64,000 nt of DNA from Mycolicibacterium sp. P9-64 (GCF_008329605.1 NZ_NPKO01000004.1:62001-126000), one strand, 5' to 3'; shown: positions 39,801-47,171, counted from the stretch's first letter. The notes: generated from the letters alone by a model not told the origin. A program made the numbers and translations.

Positions 39801-40158
39801 GTCGCACTTCGTGTGGGTGCGCGAGACCCTGCACCTGGGGGAGAAGTTCCCGATGAAGGCCGGTCTGGTGACCAGCCTCGGCTTCGGTCACGTGTCGGGT
39901 CTGGTGGCGCTGGTGCATCCGCAGGCGCTGCTGGCTGCGCTTGATCCGGCGGACCGCGAGGACTACCAACGCCGGGCCAACGAGCGGGTGCTGGAGGGTC
40001 AGCGCAGGCTGGCGTCGGCGATCGCAGGTGGACCCGCGCTGTACGTGAAGCCGGCGGACAGGCGCTTCAACCACGATTCACCGGAGAAGCGCCAGGAGGC
40101 CGACATGCTCCTCGACGCGTCGTCGCGACTCGGCGAGGACGGCAGGTACTCGCGATGA
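30886..40158 (+). CDS. fas: Type I fatty acid synthase, single-chain multifunctional
   Basis: A 3,090-residue FAS-I giving C16-C26 acyl-CoAs for membrane lipids and mycolate building. GTG 30886 matches the start of the M. tuberculosis protein (MTI-type beginning) with GAGGAG slightly further upstream than usual. Domain order as in the family: acetyltransferase (GHSQG, Ser154), enoyl reductase (LAGMTPTTVDAKI region), dehydratase (GDHNPIHTD, then HGMWLSAAAQH), malonyl/palmitoyl transferase (GHSVGEY, Ser1457), acyl carrier domain after an Ala/Pro linker (phosphopantetheine serine in DGASSRRNQ, about 1830), ketoreductase (VTGASKGSIAASV) and ketosynthase (HPVAACATAAVS, Cys2741). A loop at about residues 977-990 appears longer than in M. 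tuberculosis. It is followed by acpS. Confidence 0.98.
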   Translation: MTINEQNRVSTGRTDAGDTSSSLTGAHALVDLLNAGEPYAVAFGGQGGNWLENLEELISSAGIESELSEVVGEAQLLLEPVARELVVVRPIGFQPIQWVRALAADEPLPTSKQLTTAAISGPGILLAQMAAIRAVKRQGLDLDGTPPVAMAGHSQGTMACESLKANGARDAELLALLQLIGAAGSLVSRRRGMVGRGDKSPMVSVTNADPDRIAELLEDFSTDVRTVLPPVLSIRNGRRSVVITGTPEQLARFELYCSKVTEKEEAERKSKLRGGAVFAPVFHSVQVEVGFHTPRLADGVELVDRWAAKCGIDAELAHEMTESIFVRPIDWVAEVERLHQAGARWIIDLGPSDTITRVTAPVIRGLGVGIVAAATRAGQRNLFTVGAAPEVAPAWSSYAPSIVTLPDGSTKLSTKFTRLTGRSPILLAGMTPTTVDAKIVAAAANAGHWAELAGGGQVTEPIFDARIEELTQLLEPGRAIQFNTLFLDPYLWKLQVGGKRLVQKARQSGAPIDGVVVSAGIPDLEEAVDLIDELNEIGITHVVFKPGTVDQIKAVIKIAAEVPNREVIVHIEGGRAGGHHSWEDLDDLLVSTYGDLRKLPNITLCVGGGIGTPERAAEYLSGRWAARYGFPDMPVDGILVGTAAMATLEATTSPAVKQLLVETTGTDSWVGAGKAQGGMASGRSQLGADIHEIDNTASRCGRLLDEVAGDADAVAERRDEIIAAMADTAKPYFGDVADMTYLQWVQRYVELAIGDGDSTADTKKADSPWLDISWRDRFEEMLKRAEARLHPADSGPIETLYAVSPEGEALLEDPQRAIAELLARYPDAETVKLHPADLPFFVTLCKTLGKPVNFVPVIDKDVRRWWRSDSLWQAHDARYTADQVCIIPGTEAVAGITRVDEPVGELLDRFEQASIDEVIASGAEAPAVVSRRQARADVTGPLAVVLDSPDVLWAGRTAINPVHRIGEPSEWQVHENRAPEGRSEATGDSVRATHPSTGARLELAGEHVVLSVPLSDIWITIRFTLPTATVDGGMPVVTTEDASSAMRAVLAIAAGVESPEALPPVTNDSTTVTVSWDPEEVADHTGVTATFGAPLAPGLTLVPDALVGRTWPAVFSVIGAAVTDAGFPVVEGLLSLVHLDHAAHLLAPMPKVRAELSVTATASPAVDTEVGRVVPVEVTISDSDGTVLAKLQERFAIRGRTGAVALSDPERAGGAITDNATDTPRRRRRDVTVTAPTDMSAFAVVSGDHNPIHTDRAAALLAGLKTPIVHGMWLSAAAQHVVTATDGRATPPARLVGWTSRFLGMVLPGDDIEFRVDRVGIDRGAEIIEVTAKVGTDLVMSATAQLAAPKTVYAFPGQGIQYKGMGMEVRSRSKAARKVWDVADKFTRETLGFSVLHVVRDNPTGLIASGVHYHHPEGVLYLTQFTQVAMATVAAAQVAEMREQGAFVEDAIACGHSVGEYTALACVSGVYPLEALLEVVFHRGSKMHDIVPRDEHGRSNYRLAAIRPSQIDLPDDEVPAFIDGIAESTGEFLQIVNYNLRGSQYAIAGTVRGLEVLEEEVEKRREISGGKRSFILVPGIDVPFHSSVLRVGVADFRRSLERVMPRDADPELLVGRYVPNLVPRPFTLDRDFIQEIRDLVPAEPLDEVLADYDTWRNERPTELCRKIVIELLAWQFASPVRWIETQDLLFIEEAAGGLGIERFVEIGVKSAPTVAGLATNTLKLPEYSHNTTEVLNSERDAAVLFATDTDPEPEADDTPSAEAPAPAAEAAAVEAAPAPVQAAPSGGPRPEDIGFDAADATLALVALSAKMRIDQIESLDSIESITDGASSRRNQLLVDLGSELNLGAIDGAAEADLAGLKAQVTKLARTYKPYGPVLSDAINDQLRTVLGPSGRRPAAIAERVTKTWELGEGWAKHVIVEVALGTREGTSVRGGALGGLHEGALADAATVDKVIDAAVTAVGARKGVSVSLPSSGATGGGVVDSAALTEFAEQVTGRDGVLATTARMILGQLGLDNQVSAPEAVNDAELIDLVTTELGSDWPRLVAPTFDGRKAVLFDDRWASAREDLARLWLMDDGDIDADWARLSERFEGAGHVVATQANWWQGKALAAGRNVHASLYGRAAAGAENPDKGRYADEIAVVTGASKGSIAASVAAQLLDGGATVIATTSKLDDDRLAFYRTLYRDNARFGGQLWVVPANMASYADIDALVDWVGNEQSESLGPQSIHLKDALTPTLLFPFAAPRVAGDLSEAGSRSEMEMKVLLWAVQRLIGGLSHIGSERDIASRLHVVLPGSPNRGMFGGDGAYGEAKSALDAVVTRWKAETSWAQRVSLAHALIGWTKGTGLMGHNDAIVGAVEEAGVTTYTTEQMASMLLDLCDIESKVAAAREPLHKDLTGGLGEIDIDMGELAAKAREEMAAEAPVDDEVDLDTIRALPSPPRGYSAAPPPAWDDLDVDPADLVVIVSGAELGPYGSSRTRFEMEVSGELSAAGVLELAWTTGLVKWEDDPKPGWYDTQSGDLVDEGELVERYHDIVIEKVGIREFVEDGAIHGDLTAPLLVSVFLDKDFTFVVSSEADARGFAQFDPEHTVITPLPDSTDWQVTRKAGTEIRVPRKVEMSRTVGAQIPTGFDPTVYGVSQDMMSSIDRVALWNLVTTVDAFLSAGFSPTELMRWVHPSLVASTQGTGMGGLTSMQTMFHGNLLGQNKPNDILQEVLPNVFAGHVVQSYIGSYGAMIHPVAACATAAVSVEEGVDKIRLGKAEFVIAGGYDDLTLEAVTGFGDMSATAETATMRAKGISDSKFSRANDRRRLGFVESQGGGTILLTRGDLAVKMGLPVQAVVAYASSFGDGVHTSIPAPGLGALGAGRGGRESQLVKSLAKLSVGADDIAVISKHDTSTLANDPNETELHERLAGAMGRSPGAPLFIVSQKSLTGHSKGGAAAFQMMGLCQMLRDGVIPPNRSLDCVDDELAHASHFVWVRETLHLGEKFPMKAGLVTSLGFGHVSGLVALVHPQALLAALDPADREDYQRRANERVLEGQRRLASAIAGGPALYVKPADRRFNHDSPEKRQEADMLLDASSRLGEDGRYSR

Positions 40159-40188
40159 GCGGACGGGGTCTGAGCTAGCGTTCGTCGC

Positions 40189-40584
40189 ATGAGCATCGTC
40201 GGGGTCGGCATCGACCTGGTATCCATCTCGGACTTTGCCGAGCAGGTGGACCAACCGGGAACGGTCTTCGCGGAGACGTTCACGCCGGGTGAGCGCCGCG
40301 ACGCCGCGGACAAGAGTTCGTCGGCGGCGCGGCATCTCGCGGCACGGTGGGCAGCCAAGGAAGCCGTGATCAAGGCCTGGTCCGGTTCGCGGTTCTCCAA
40401 GCGCCCGATGCTGCCCGAGGGCATCCACCGTGACATCGAGATCGTCACCGACATGTGGGGACGTCCGCGGGTGCGCCTCTCCGGTGCGATCGGCGAGCAC
40501 CTGAAGGACATCACGATCCATCTGTCGCTGACCCACGACGGCGACACCGCTGCGGCGGTCGCGGTGCTGGAGTCCGCCGCCTAG
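40189..40584 (+). CDS. acpS: Holo-[acyl-carrier-protein] synthase
   Basis: A 131-residue phosphopantetheinyl transferase that activates the carrier domain of FAS-I (and AcpM). The magnesium ligands are in GVGIDLVSI (Asp9) and RWAAKEAVIKAW (Glu58 with Lys57 before it). It begins 30 bp after the fas stop and is presumably co-transcribed, as in all mycobacteria. Confidence 0.96.
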   Translation: MSIVGVGIDLVSISDFAEQVDQPGTVFAETFTPGERRDAADKSSSAARHLAARWAAKEAVIKAWSGSRFSKRPMLPEGIHRDIEIVTDMWGRPRVRLSGAIGEHLKDITIHLSLTHDGDTAAAVAVLESAA

Positions 40585-40593
40585 GCATTCCTC

Positions 40594-40675
40594 CGCGAGC
40601 GTGCTCCCCGCAAGCGGGGTACCCCAGTCTGCGGCCGACACGCCGGGCGGATTCGGTAGTTTGCGCACGCTCGCG
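40594..40675. repeat. Inverted-repeat-bounded intergenic element, possible dispersed repeat
   Basis: An 82-bp segment bounded by a perfect 11-bp inverted repeat (CGCGAGCGTGC at 40594-40604, GCACGCTCGCG at 40665-40675). Inside, CCCCGC/GCGGGG (40606-40611 and 40614-40619) forms a second small hairpin. It lies between acpS and the peptidase gene and could act as a terminator or be a copy of a short mobile repeat; copy number cannot be assessed here. Confidence 0.45.
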
Positions 40676-40704
40676 CCCACGCCGGAGCGACTAACGTCGT
40701 TTCC

Positions 40705-42033
40705 ATGAGTGAGCTCGTTGCCCGCGTCCGCGAGGTATTGCCATCGGTCCGCGCCGACCTGGAGGACCTCGTACGCATCCAATCGGTGTGGGCGGATCCG
40801 GCCCGCCACGACGAGGTGCGACGCAGCGCCGACGCGGTGGCAAAGCTGTTGTCCGGCGCAGGCTTCGACGACGTGCGCATCGTCAGTGAAGGAGGGGCGC
40901 CCGCGGTGATCGCGCGGCACCCCGCCCCTCCCGGCGCGCCGACCGTCCTGCTGTACGCCCACCACGACGTGCAGCCGGAGGGCGACCCGTCGCAGTGGGC
41001 GTCGCCGCCGTTCGAACCGACCGAGCGCGACGGCAGGCTGTACGGCCGGGGCACTGCCGACGACAAGGCAGGCATCGCAACACACCTGGCGGCGTTCCGG
41101 GCGCACGGCGGCAATCCGCCGGTCGGTGTGACGGTGTTCGTGGAGGGCGAGGAGGAGTCCGGGTCGCCATCGTTGGGAGCACTGTTGGGTGCTCATTCCG
41201 ACCTGCTCGCCGCCGACGTCATCGTGATCGCCGACTCCGACAACTGGAGCACCGAGATCCCGTCGCTCACGGTGTCGCTGCGCGGCCTTGCCGACTGCGT
41301 GGTCGAGGTCGCCACGCTCGACCACGGGCTGCACTCCGGCATGTGGGGTGGTGTGGTGCCCGACGCGCTGAGCGTGCTGGTGCGGGTGCTGGCCAGCCTG
41401 CACGACGACGACGGCAACGTCGCGGTGGCCGGTCTGCACGAGGGCACGGCGGCCGACGTCGACTATCCGCCAGACCGGGTTCGGCAGGAGTCCGGTCTGC
41501 TCGACGGCGTCGGCGAGATCGGCTCCGGCTCGGTGGTGCAACGACTCTGGGCCAAACCTGCGATCACCGTCATCGGCATCGACACCACGCCGATCGCATC
41601 GTCGTCGAACACACTCATTCCGGTGGCGCGGGCCAAGGTCAGCATGCGCGTCGCACCTGGCGGGGACGCACGGGCGCATCTGGACGCGCTGACGCGGCAC
41701 TTGGAGGCGCACGCGCCGTGGGGTGCCCGCGTGACGGTGACGTCCGGTGACGTCGGGCAGCCGTATGCGATCGACGCAACCGGTCCGGTGTACGACGCCG
41801 CGCGCGCTGCATTCCGACAGGCGTGGGGGACCGACGCCATCGACATGGGGGTCGGCGGATCGATCCCGTTCATCGCCGCGTTCGCCGACGCCTACCCGGA
41901 GGCCAAGATCCTGGTGACGGGTGTGGAGGACCCGGCAACGCAGGCGCACAGCATCGACGAGAGCCTGCACCTGGGCGTGCTGGAACGCGCGGCGATCAGT
42001 GAGGCTCTGCTGTTGGAGAAGCTCGGCGGCTAG
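40705..42033 (+). CDS. M20-family metallopeptidase (dipeptidase, Rv2522c-like)
   Basis: A 442-residue cytoplasmic zinc peptidase. Metal and catalytic motifs are in the standard order: YAHHDVQPEG, GRGTADDKAG, the catalytic EGEEESGSPS, then ADSDNWS, and a C-terminal histidine in TQAHSIDE. A dimerisation (lid) domain occupies about residues 190-330. In M. tuberculosis the homologue also follows acpS. The peptide substrate is unknown. Confidence 0.92.
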   Translation: MSELVARVREVLPSVRADLEDLVRIQSVWADPARHDEVRRSADAVAKLLSGAGFDDVRIVSEGGAPAVIARHPAPPGAPTVLLYAHHDVQPEGDPSQWASPPFEPTERDGRLYGRGTADDKAGIATHLAAFRAHGGNPPVGVTVFVEGEEESGSPSLGALLGAHSDLLAADVIVIADSDNWSTEIPSLTVSLRGLADCVVEVATLDHGLHSGMWGGVVPDALSVLVRVLASLHDDDGNVAVAGLHEGTAADVDYPPDRVRQESGLLDGVGEIGSGSVVQRLWAKPAITVIGIDTTPIASSSNTLIPVARAKVSMRVAPGGDARAHLDALTRHLEAHAPWGARVTVTSGDVGQPYAIDATGPVYDAARAAFRQAWGTDAIDMGVGGSIPFIAAFADAYPEAKILVTGVEDPATQAHSIDESLHLGVLERAAISEALLLEKLGG

Positions 42034-42066
42034 ATCCGGCGGCCAGCAGCGCAGCGACTCGGGGGG

Positions 42067-42540
42067 TCAAACCGAGATGTCGCGCCGCAACTTGGCGACG
42101 TGGCCGGTGGCCTTGACGTTGTACTGGGCGACCTCGATCTTGCCCTTCTCGTCGACGACGAAGGTCGACCGGATCACGCCCTGAACGGTCTTGCCGTACA
42201 TCGACTTCTCGCCGAAGGCCCCCCACGCGGTGAGCACTTCGCGGTCGGGATCGGACAGCAGCGGGAACGTCAGCTCCTCCGTGTCACGGAACTTGGCGAG
42301 CTTCGCGGGCTTGTCCGGCGAGATGCCGATGACGTCGAGGCCGCCGTCGTTGAGTTGGGCGAGGCTGTCCCGGAAGTCGCAGGCCTGCTTGGTGCAGCCG
42401 GGGGTGGATGCGGCGGGGTAGAAGTACACGATCACCTTGCGGCCCTTGTAGTCGCTCAGCTTGACCGTGTTGCCGTCGGCGTCGGACAGGCTGAAGGCGG
42501 GCGCTGTGTCGCCCACTGCGAGACGAGGGGTCGGTGGCAT
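42067..42540 (-). CDS. bcp: Bcp/PrxQ-type thioredoxin-dependent peroxiredoxin
   Basis: A 157-residue peroxidase reducing hydrogen peroxide and alkyl hydroperoxides. The active site STPGCTKQACDF has the peroxidatic Cys49 and a resolving Cys54 five residues later, the atypical two-cysteine arrangement of Bcp. ATG 42540 matches the family N-terminus; upstream sequence in frame is not coding. It is convergent with the peptidase gene and divergent from the DUF3618 gene. Confidence 0.94.
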   Translation of the reverse strand: MPPTPRLAVGDTAPAFSLSDADGNTVKLSDYKGRKVIVYFYPAASTPGCTKQACDFRDSLAQLNDGGLDVIGISPDKPAKLAKFRDTEELTFPLLSDPDREVLTAWGAFGEKSMYGKTVQGVIRSTFVVDEKGKIEVAQYNVKATGHVAKLRRDISV

Positions 42541-42634
42541 GTATGTGTCCCTTCGGTCGGCCGGCGCGCCGGATCGCGGCTGGCCTGTTCTAGGGTAGTT
42601 CGGCAAGCCAATGACGTGAGTTGGAGGGGTTGAC

Positions 42635-42862
42635 GTGGCGGACCGGGATCCGGACAGCATCAAGCAGGACATCAACCAGGCTCGCGATCAGTTGGCCTCG
42701 ACCGTGGATGCCCTGGCCGAGCGGGCGAATCCCCGCAGGATTGCCGACGACGCCAAGGCGGGCGTGGTGGCGTTCGTTACGAAGCCTGCGGTGGCGGTGT
42801 CACTCGCGGGCGTCGGCACCCTGGTGCTCGTGCTGGTGATCCGCCGCATCAGGCGGCGCTGA
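42635..42862 (+). CDS. Small DUF3618 membrane protein (Rv2520c-like)
   Basis: A 75-residue protein starting at GTG 42635. The N-terminal amphipathic region IKQDINQARDQLASTVDALAE is the DUF3618 signature, followed by one transmembrane helix (about residues 52-68) and a basic tail RRIRRR, so the N-terminus probably faces the same side as peripheral partners. Function unknown; the same gene lies next to bcp in M. tuberculosis. Confidence 0.88.
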   Translation: MADRDPDSIKQDINQARDQLASTVDALAERANPRRIADDAKAGVVAFVTKPAVAVSLAGVGTLVLVLVIRRIRRR

Positions 42863-44104
42863 GCCGCTCGGTCAGCGACGGCGGCGGGGCCGGAACCAGT
42901 CGGTGGACCACCGGCTGGGTGGGTTTGCGGTGCGGCCAAGCCTGCTGCAGCTGTAGACCGTCACGACACATTGCGAGGTTGCCTCTTCATCGTCGTCGAG
43001 GCTGGGTGAGGTCGAGGTAAGCGATGCGCTCGTGATCGTCATCAGCTAAGACCTCCGTTCCTCTCGTCACCGCCCGGGCGGGTTGGCGTTCGTTGTTCGC
43101 CAGCTAATCAGATGTTAGCAGCTGTACCCCGATTCGCACTGGTTGAAACTCGGTGGGCCGTGACCGTTGGCGCCTTCCGCTACCGAGGGTTTCGATACTG
43201 GTAGGAGGCTTGAAACTGACACCTTCGCCGATTTCAGCACATAAACGGACGAGATGTTGGCGAATCCCGACAGGAATTTACGCTAGTGTCAATCGTTGCG
43301 GTGTAATGGTTGCTGGAAGTGTCGCAATGGTGCAGAGTTCGACGTCGGAGCAGCGATTGCCGCCCGTGGAGAGGGCGAGGACGGAATGCCGAACCTGATA
43401 CTGTCGACGGCGTTAATTCTTAGTTTAATCCAATGTGTGTGACGGCAGTCACTAGTCGATCGTTAGTCGTTGCAACCATGATTCCCGCCGAGTCGATCAG
43501 GTGATCGCAATTCGGCCGATTGAGGCGCATCGAGGCGATGTGAATATCGCACGTCCGATGTGACTCAATTCATCGCAGCAACGCTCGAATCGGCACCCGG
43601 CGAGGTGGCATCGACAGGCCTCACCTCCAGCGATGTGTGCGATTCGGCCGGCGTTCTGCGGGCTCGGTCGACTGCAATCGTCATCAGCAATTGGGCAACG
43701 GTTACCGTTTGCGATCTCGAGCGGCTCGTAATCGAAGCCATTCCTCGACCCCGCTGAACTCATCACCTTGACCGTTGCGTTGACGGTGCCGCATCCTGCG
43801 AACAGATCGTCGATCAATCGCAAGCGTCATCGGGGGAGTCGCGGTTGCTTCCTTGATGCGACGCACGTCGTAGTGAATTCAGTGCCATTGCACTGAAACC
43901 CGAAGTGTGTTGCCCACGAACCGCGCGATTTCGTCGCTTAGGCGTTTCACCGGTGCCAATGCGGCGTGGAAAGCAGCTGCGGCGATGCCACACTCACCGT
44001 CGCGGACGCTGGCTGGGCTACGGCTCTCCCCGCGCCCACAACCAGCCGATGGACCACAACGGACGACGCCGATTGCTTGGCGCAGACGCACATCGCCCAA
44101 AACG
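42863..44104. other. Gene-free stretch of about 1.2 kb, lower in GC than its surroundings
   Basis: No frame here has a recognisable protein, a good ribosome site and mycobacterial codon use together; candidates such as 43153-43398 (+), 43497-43823 (-) and 43560-43757 (+) show no family features. A perfect 12-bp palindrome CCGCCCGGGCGG lies near 43070. In M. tuberculosis the same interval holds a PE gene (PE26); no PE-type sequence is visible here. Remnant or regulatory content remains possible. Confidence 0.5.
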
Positions 44105-44134
44105 ACGAAGACCCTGCCTAGGCAGGGTCTTCGT
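44105..44134 (-). terminator. Intrinsic terminator of tRNA-Lys
   Basis: Perfect 14-bp stem (44105-44118 and 44121-44134) with a two-base centre TA, located directly downstream of the tRNA-Lys 3' end on the minus strand. The tight loop means the effective hairpin probably opens a few central pairs. Confidence 0.85.
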
Positions 44135-44139
44135 GTGAG

Positions 44140-44212
<73 letters not shown>

Positions 44213-44372
44213 GCGTGAGAGACAATAACAGCCCCCGCTGCACAGATGAAATTCCGCGGTCAGAGGGGACAGGCGCCGCCGAGTGATCACACCTGACTCC
44301 CAGGTTGCCCCTAGACTTACCAGCAAGTAGTCGATCGTCCCGTTGATTCCTATTCGTGAGGTGGAGCTAAGC

Positions 44373-45593
44373 ATGTGGCAGGTCGACTCGATGGCCCGTC
44401 CGCGTCGGAAGTCCGTGGTGGCGGCGCTACTACTGGTCCCCACGGTCGTCTTCGGGATCAGCGCCTGCAACAGTGCGCCCGCCACTGCGCCGCAACCTCA
44501 GACCATCACCGACAAGGGCACCCCATTCGGTGACCTGTTGGTGCCGAAGCTCACTGCCTCGGTCACCGACGGTGCGGTCGGCGTCACGGTCGACTCGCCC
44601 GTGACCGTCGCCGCCGAGGACGGCGTGCTCGGTGCCGTCACGATGACCGACGACGAAGGCGCCACCGTCGCGGGCCGACTGAGCCCCGACGGGCTGACGT
44701 GGACCACGACCGACCCGCTCGGCTACAACGAGAAGTACACGCTCAACGCGCAGTCGCTGGGTCTGGGCGGCATTGCCAGCCGGTCGATGACGTTCGAGAC
44801 GCACTCGCCCGAGAACCTGACGATGCCCTACCTGCTGCCCGGTGACGGCGAGGTCGTCGGGGTCGGACAGCCCGTGGCGGTCCGCTTCGACGAGAACATC
44901 CCGAACCGTCTGGCGGCGGAGAAGGCGATCTCGGTCTCCACGAACCCGCCCGTCGAGGGCGCGTTCTACTGGCTGAGCAACCGAGAAGTGCGGTGGCGCC
45001 CACAGGCTTACTGGAAGCCGGGCACCACCGTCGACGTGGCGGTGAACACCTACGGCGTGGATCTGGGCGACGGCCTGTTCGGCCAGGAGAACGTCACGTC
45101 GCACTTCACCATTGGCGACGAGATCATCGCGACGGCGGACGACAACACCAAGACGCTGACCGTCCGCCGCAACGGCGAGGTCATCAAGACCATGCCGATC
45201 TCGATGGGCAAGAGCAGCACACCGACCAACAACGGCACCTACATCGTCGGCGACCGGCTCTCGCACATGGTGATGGATTCCTCGACCTATGGCGTGCCGT
45301 CCAACTCGCCCAACGGATATCGCACCGAGGTGGACTACGCCACGCAGATGTCCTACAGCGGTATCTACGTGCACGCGGCGCCGTGGTCGGTCGGCAGCCA
45401 GGGCTACAGCAACGTCAGCCATGGATGCCTCAACGTGAGCACCAGCAATGCGCAGTGGTTCTACGAGAACACCAAGCGCGGCGACATCGTCGAGGTCGCG
45501 AACACGGTCGGCTCCACGCTGCCTGGCACGGATGGTCTCGGCGACTGGAACGTGCCGTGGGATCAGTGGAAGGCCGGAAACGCCAACGCCTGA
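44373..45593 (+). CDS. ldtB: L,D-transpeptidase lipoprotein (LdtMt2/LppS-like)
   Basis: A 406-residue cell-wall enzyme making 3-3 cross-links in peptidoglycan. ATG 44373 follows GGAG at six bases. The N-terminus is a lipoprotein signal with ISAC (Cys32). Two Ig-like domains (about residues 55-150 and 150-250) precede the YkuD catalytic domain. The active-site block is [11 protein letters not shown], then SHGCLNVS with nucleophile Cys352 and the preceding His. Length and order match LdtMt2 (408 residues), the main carbapenem-sensitive enzyme of M. tuberculosis. It is single and ends before a strong hairpin. Confidence 0.96.
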   Translation: MWQVDSMARPRRKSVVAALLLVPTVVFGISACNSAPATAPQPQTITDKGTPFGDLLVPKLTASVTDGAVGVTVDSPVTVAAEDGVLGAVTMTDDEGATVAGRLSPDGLTWTTTDPLGYNEKYTLNAQSLGLGGIASRSMTFETHSPENLTMPYLLPGDGEVVGVGQPVAVRFDENIPNRLAAEKAISVSTNPPVEGAFYWLSNREVRWRPQAYWKPGTTVDVAVNTYGVDLGDGLFGQENVTSHFTIGDEIIATADDNTKTLTVRRNGEVIKTMPISMGKSSTPTNNGTYIVGDRLSHMVMDSSTYGVPSNSPNGYRTEVDYATQMSYSGIYVHAAPWSVGSQGYSNVSHGCLNVSTSNAQWFYENTKRGDIVEVANTVGSTLPGTDGLGDWNVPWDQWKAGNANA

Positions 45594-45605
45594 CCTGGAT
45601 GACGA

Positions 45606-45641
45606 AAACGGGCCTGCGCGCATTTAGCGGCAGGCCCGTTT
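45606..45641. terminator. Bidirectional hairpin, original terminator between ldtB and tRNA-His
   Basis: Perfect 12-bp arms 45606-45617 and 45630-45641, with A-run on the left and T-run on the right so that it can stop both directions. It sits 8 bp from attL, exactly where the terminator of tRNA-His would have been before the element inserted. Confidence 0.82.
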
Positions 45642-45648
45642 CGCATTC

Positions 45649-45697
45649 TGGGGTGGCTGACGGGGCTCGAACCCGCGACATCCAGGATCACAACCTG
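45649..45697. repeat. attL: truncated tRNA-His 3' part (49-bp core)
   Basis: Identical over 49 bp to 56579-56627. On the minus strand it corresponds to the tRNA-His sequence from within the anticodon stem to the encoded CCA. It lacks the 5' half and is not a functional tRNA. Confidence 0.93.
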
Positions 45698-45751
45698 ACC
45701 GTGAAAAACGCATATTCGCGCAGGTCAGAGTGCCTTTACTGTGACCTATTG

Positions 45752-45836
45752 TGCAACCTTAGTCGGGACACAAACGCCTGTTCGTGGACACAAAACCGCA
45801 GGCTAGCGTTGCAATAGCGTTGCAGCTAAGGTTGCA
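45752..45836. repeat. Left-end integrase arm-type repeats / integrase promoter
   Basis: Perfect inverted pair TGCAACCTTAG (45752-45762) and CTAAGGTTGCA (45826-45836), plus two direct copies of AGCGTTGCA (45805-45813 and 45816-45824). They lie directly upstream of the integrase start. The AAGGTTGCA word recurs at the right end of the element (56508), which is the expected arrangement for integrase arm-binding sites. Confidence 0.6.
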
Positions 45837-45839
45837 GCC

Positions 45840-46967
45840 ATGGCCACACAGAAGACAGCCAGGAGACGTACTTTCGGCACCCTGCGCACTATGCGAAACG
45901 GGCGCGTTCAAGCCTCCTACGTCTACGACGACGGACGGCGCTACTACGCCACACACACCTATGACAGCCGCACGGACGCCGAAGGCTGGCTAGCCAACGA
46001 ACGCAAGCTGATCGAGCTGGGGGAGTGGTCACCACCCGAGTCCCGCGCAGCTCTCAGGGCCGTTGCCGGGGTCACCCTGCGTGAGTACTCCGAACAGTGG
46101 CTGAAGCACCGCGACCTGACTCCGAAGACTCATGCCCTCTACCGGCGACTACTCGACAGCCGGATCTTGCCGGAGCTGGGTGACGAGATCCTGAGGGCGA
46201 TCACACCGGCCAGGGTCCGTGCCTGGTGGGTCGGGCTGGGCAAGGCGACCCCGACGAGTAACACGCACGCCTACCAACTCCTCAAGGCCATCTACAACAC
46301 GGCCCTGGAGGACAAGGCCGCCACGGAGAACCCGTGCCAGATGAAGGCTGCGGGTAAGCCACCGAAGGCGCGTGACGTGAAGCCACTGACACCGGCCGAG
46401 TTGGTGAAGGTGGCGGAGTCCGCGCCGGAGGCCTACCGGGTGGCTGTCCCCGTCGCGGCGTGGTGTGGGCTGCGGTTCGGGGAACTGATCGAATTGCGTC
46501 GTAAGGACATTCACAGTGAGGGCGAGCGGATAACTCTCAGGATCCGCAGGGCTGCAACGAGAGTCGATAGCAAGCTGATCGTTGGCCCACCAAAGACCGA
46601 CGCTGGTATCCGTGACGTGACGGTGCCACCGCACGTAGCCCTGCAGCTACGGGAGCACATGCAGAAGCACACCGGCAGGGGACCGGAAGCGTTTGTGTTC
46701 ACGACCACGCGGGGGCAGCGACTATCAACGACCGCGTTCACGAAGGCAGTCAAGAATGGTTTCGCCGCTGTCGGGAAGCCGGACATGCGGGTCCACGATT
46801 TGCGGCATGTGGGTGCGACCCTGGCTGCGCAGGCCGGTGCGACGACCAAAGAGCTGATGAGCCGTCTAGGGCACACAACGCCGGGGATGGCTATGCGGTA
46901 CCAGATCGCCGCGCAGGAGCGTGACGCCAAGATCGCCGATGCTATGTCAAGGCTGGCGCAAGCTTGA
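45840..46967 (+). CDS. Tyrosine-family phage integrase
   Basis: A 375-residue site-specific recombinase that inserts the element into tRNA-His. An N-terminal arm-binding domain (about 1-65, YVYDDGRRYYATHTY) precedes the SAM-like core-binding domain (75-175) and the catalytic domain (180-370). Catalytic residues: Arg in GLRFGELIELRR, H-D-L-R-H in MRVHDLRHVGAT, and the tyrosine in TTPGMAMRYQIAA. It is close in length and style to the phiRv2 integrase Rv2659c (375 residues). Located 140 bp inside attL and preceded by arm-type repeats, so its promoter probably overlaps its own binding sites. Confidence 0.96.
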   Translation: MATQKTARRRTFGTLRTMRNGRVQASYVYDDGRRYYATHTYDSRTDAEGWLANERKLIELGEWSPPESRAALRAVAGVTLREYSEQWLKHRDLTPKTHALYRRLLDSRILPELGDEILRAITPARVRAWWVGLGKATPTSNTHAYQLLKAIYNTALEDKAATENPCQMKAAGKPPKARDVKPLTPAELVKVAESAPEAYRVAVPVAAWCGLRFGELIELRRKDIHSEGERITLRIRRAATRVDSKLIVGPPKTDAGIRDVTVPPHVALQLREHMQKHTGRGPEAFVFTTTRGQRLSTTAFTKAVKNGFAAVGKPDMRVHDLRHVGATLAAQAGATTKELMSRLGHTTPGMAMRYQIAAQERDAKIADAMSRLAQA

Positions 46968-46976
46968 GGCTGTTCG

Positions 46977-47171
46977 TCACCAGACCCTCCCGCGCCGAGG
47001 GCTGTCCTGATAAGGCTTCGGCTTCGGTGGCTTGCGTCTGACCACGTAGGTCATCGCGATCTCGTCCGCGATCAGGCTTGCAAGTTCGTGGTCGCGCTTG
47101 TCTCGGTTCGACCGAAGCACTGACTCAATGCTGTTGCTGATCTCCACGGAGGAGACCTCCTCGTTGCTCAT
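46977..47171 (-). CDS. Small element protein of unknown function
   Basis: A 64-residue protein, acidic N-terminal half ([19 protein letters not shown]), a helical middle and a basic C-terminus ([18 protein letters not shown]). ATG 47171 overlaps the excisionase stop as ATGA, supporting translation from here rather than from TTG 47180. It is convergent with the integrase gene (9-bp gap). No family recognised; a small DNA-binding or regulatory partner of the excisionase is possible. Confidence 0.65.
   Translation of the reverse strand: MSNEEVSSVEISNSIESVLRSNRDKRDHELASLIADEIAMTYVVRRKPPKPKPYQDSPRRGRVW

Noticed and set aside
40078..41970. 630-residue minus-strand frame over acpS and the M20 peptidase
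   Set aside because: It is antisense to two well-supported genes and has no protein-like features.
45649..45697. Second tRNA-His gene at the left end
   Set aside because: Only the 3' 49 nt are present; the D-arm and 5' acceptor strand are missing, so it is the attL remnant.
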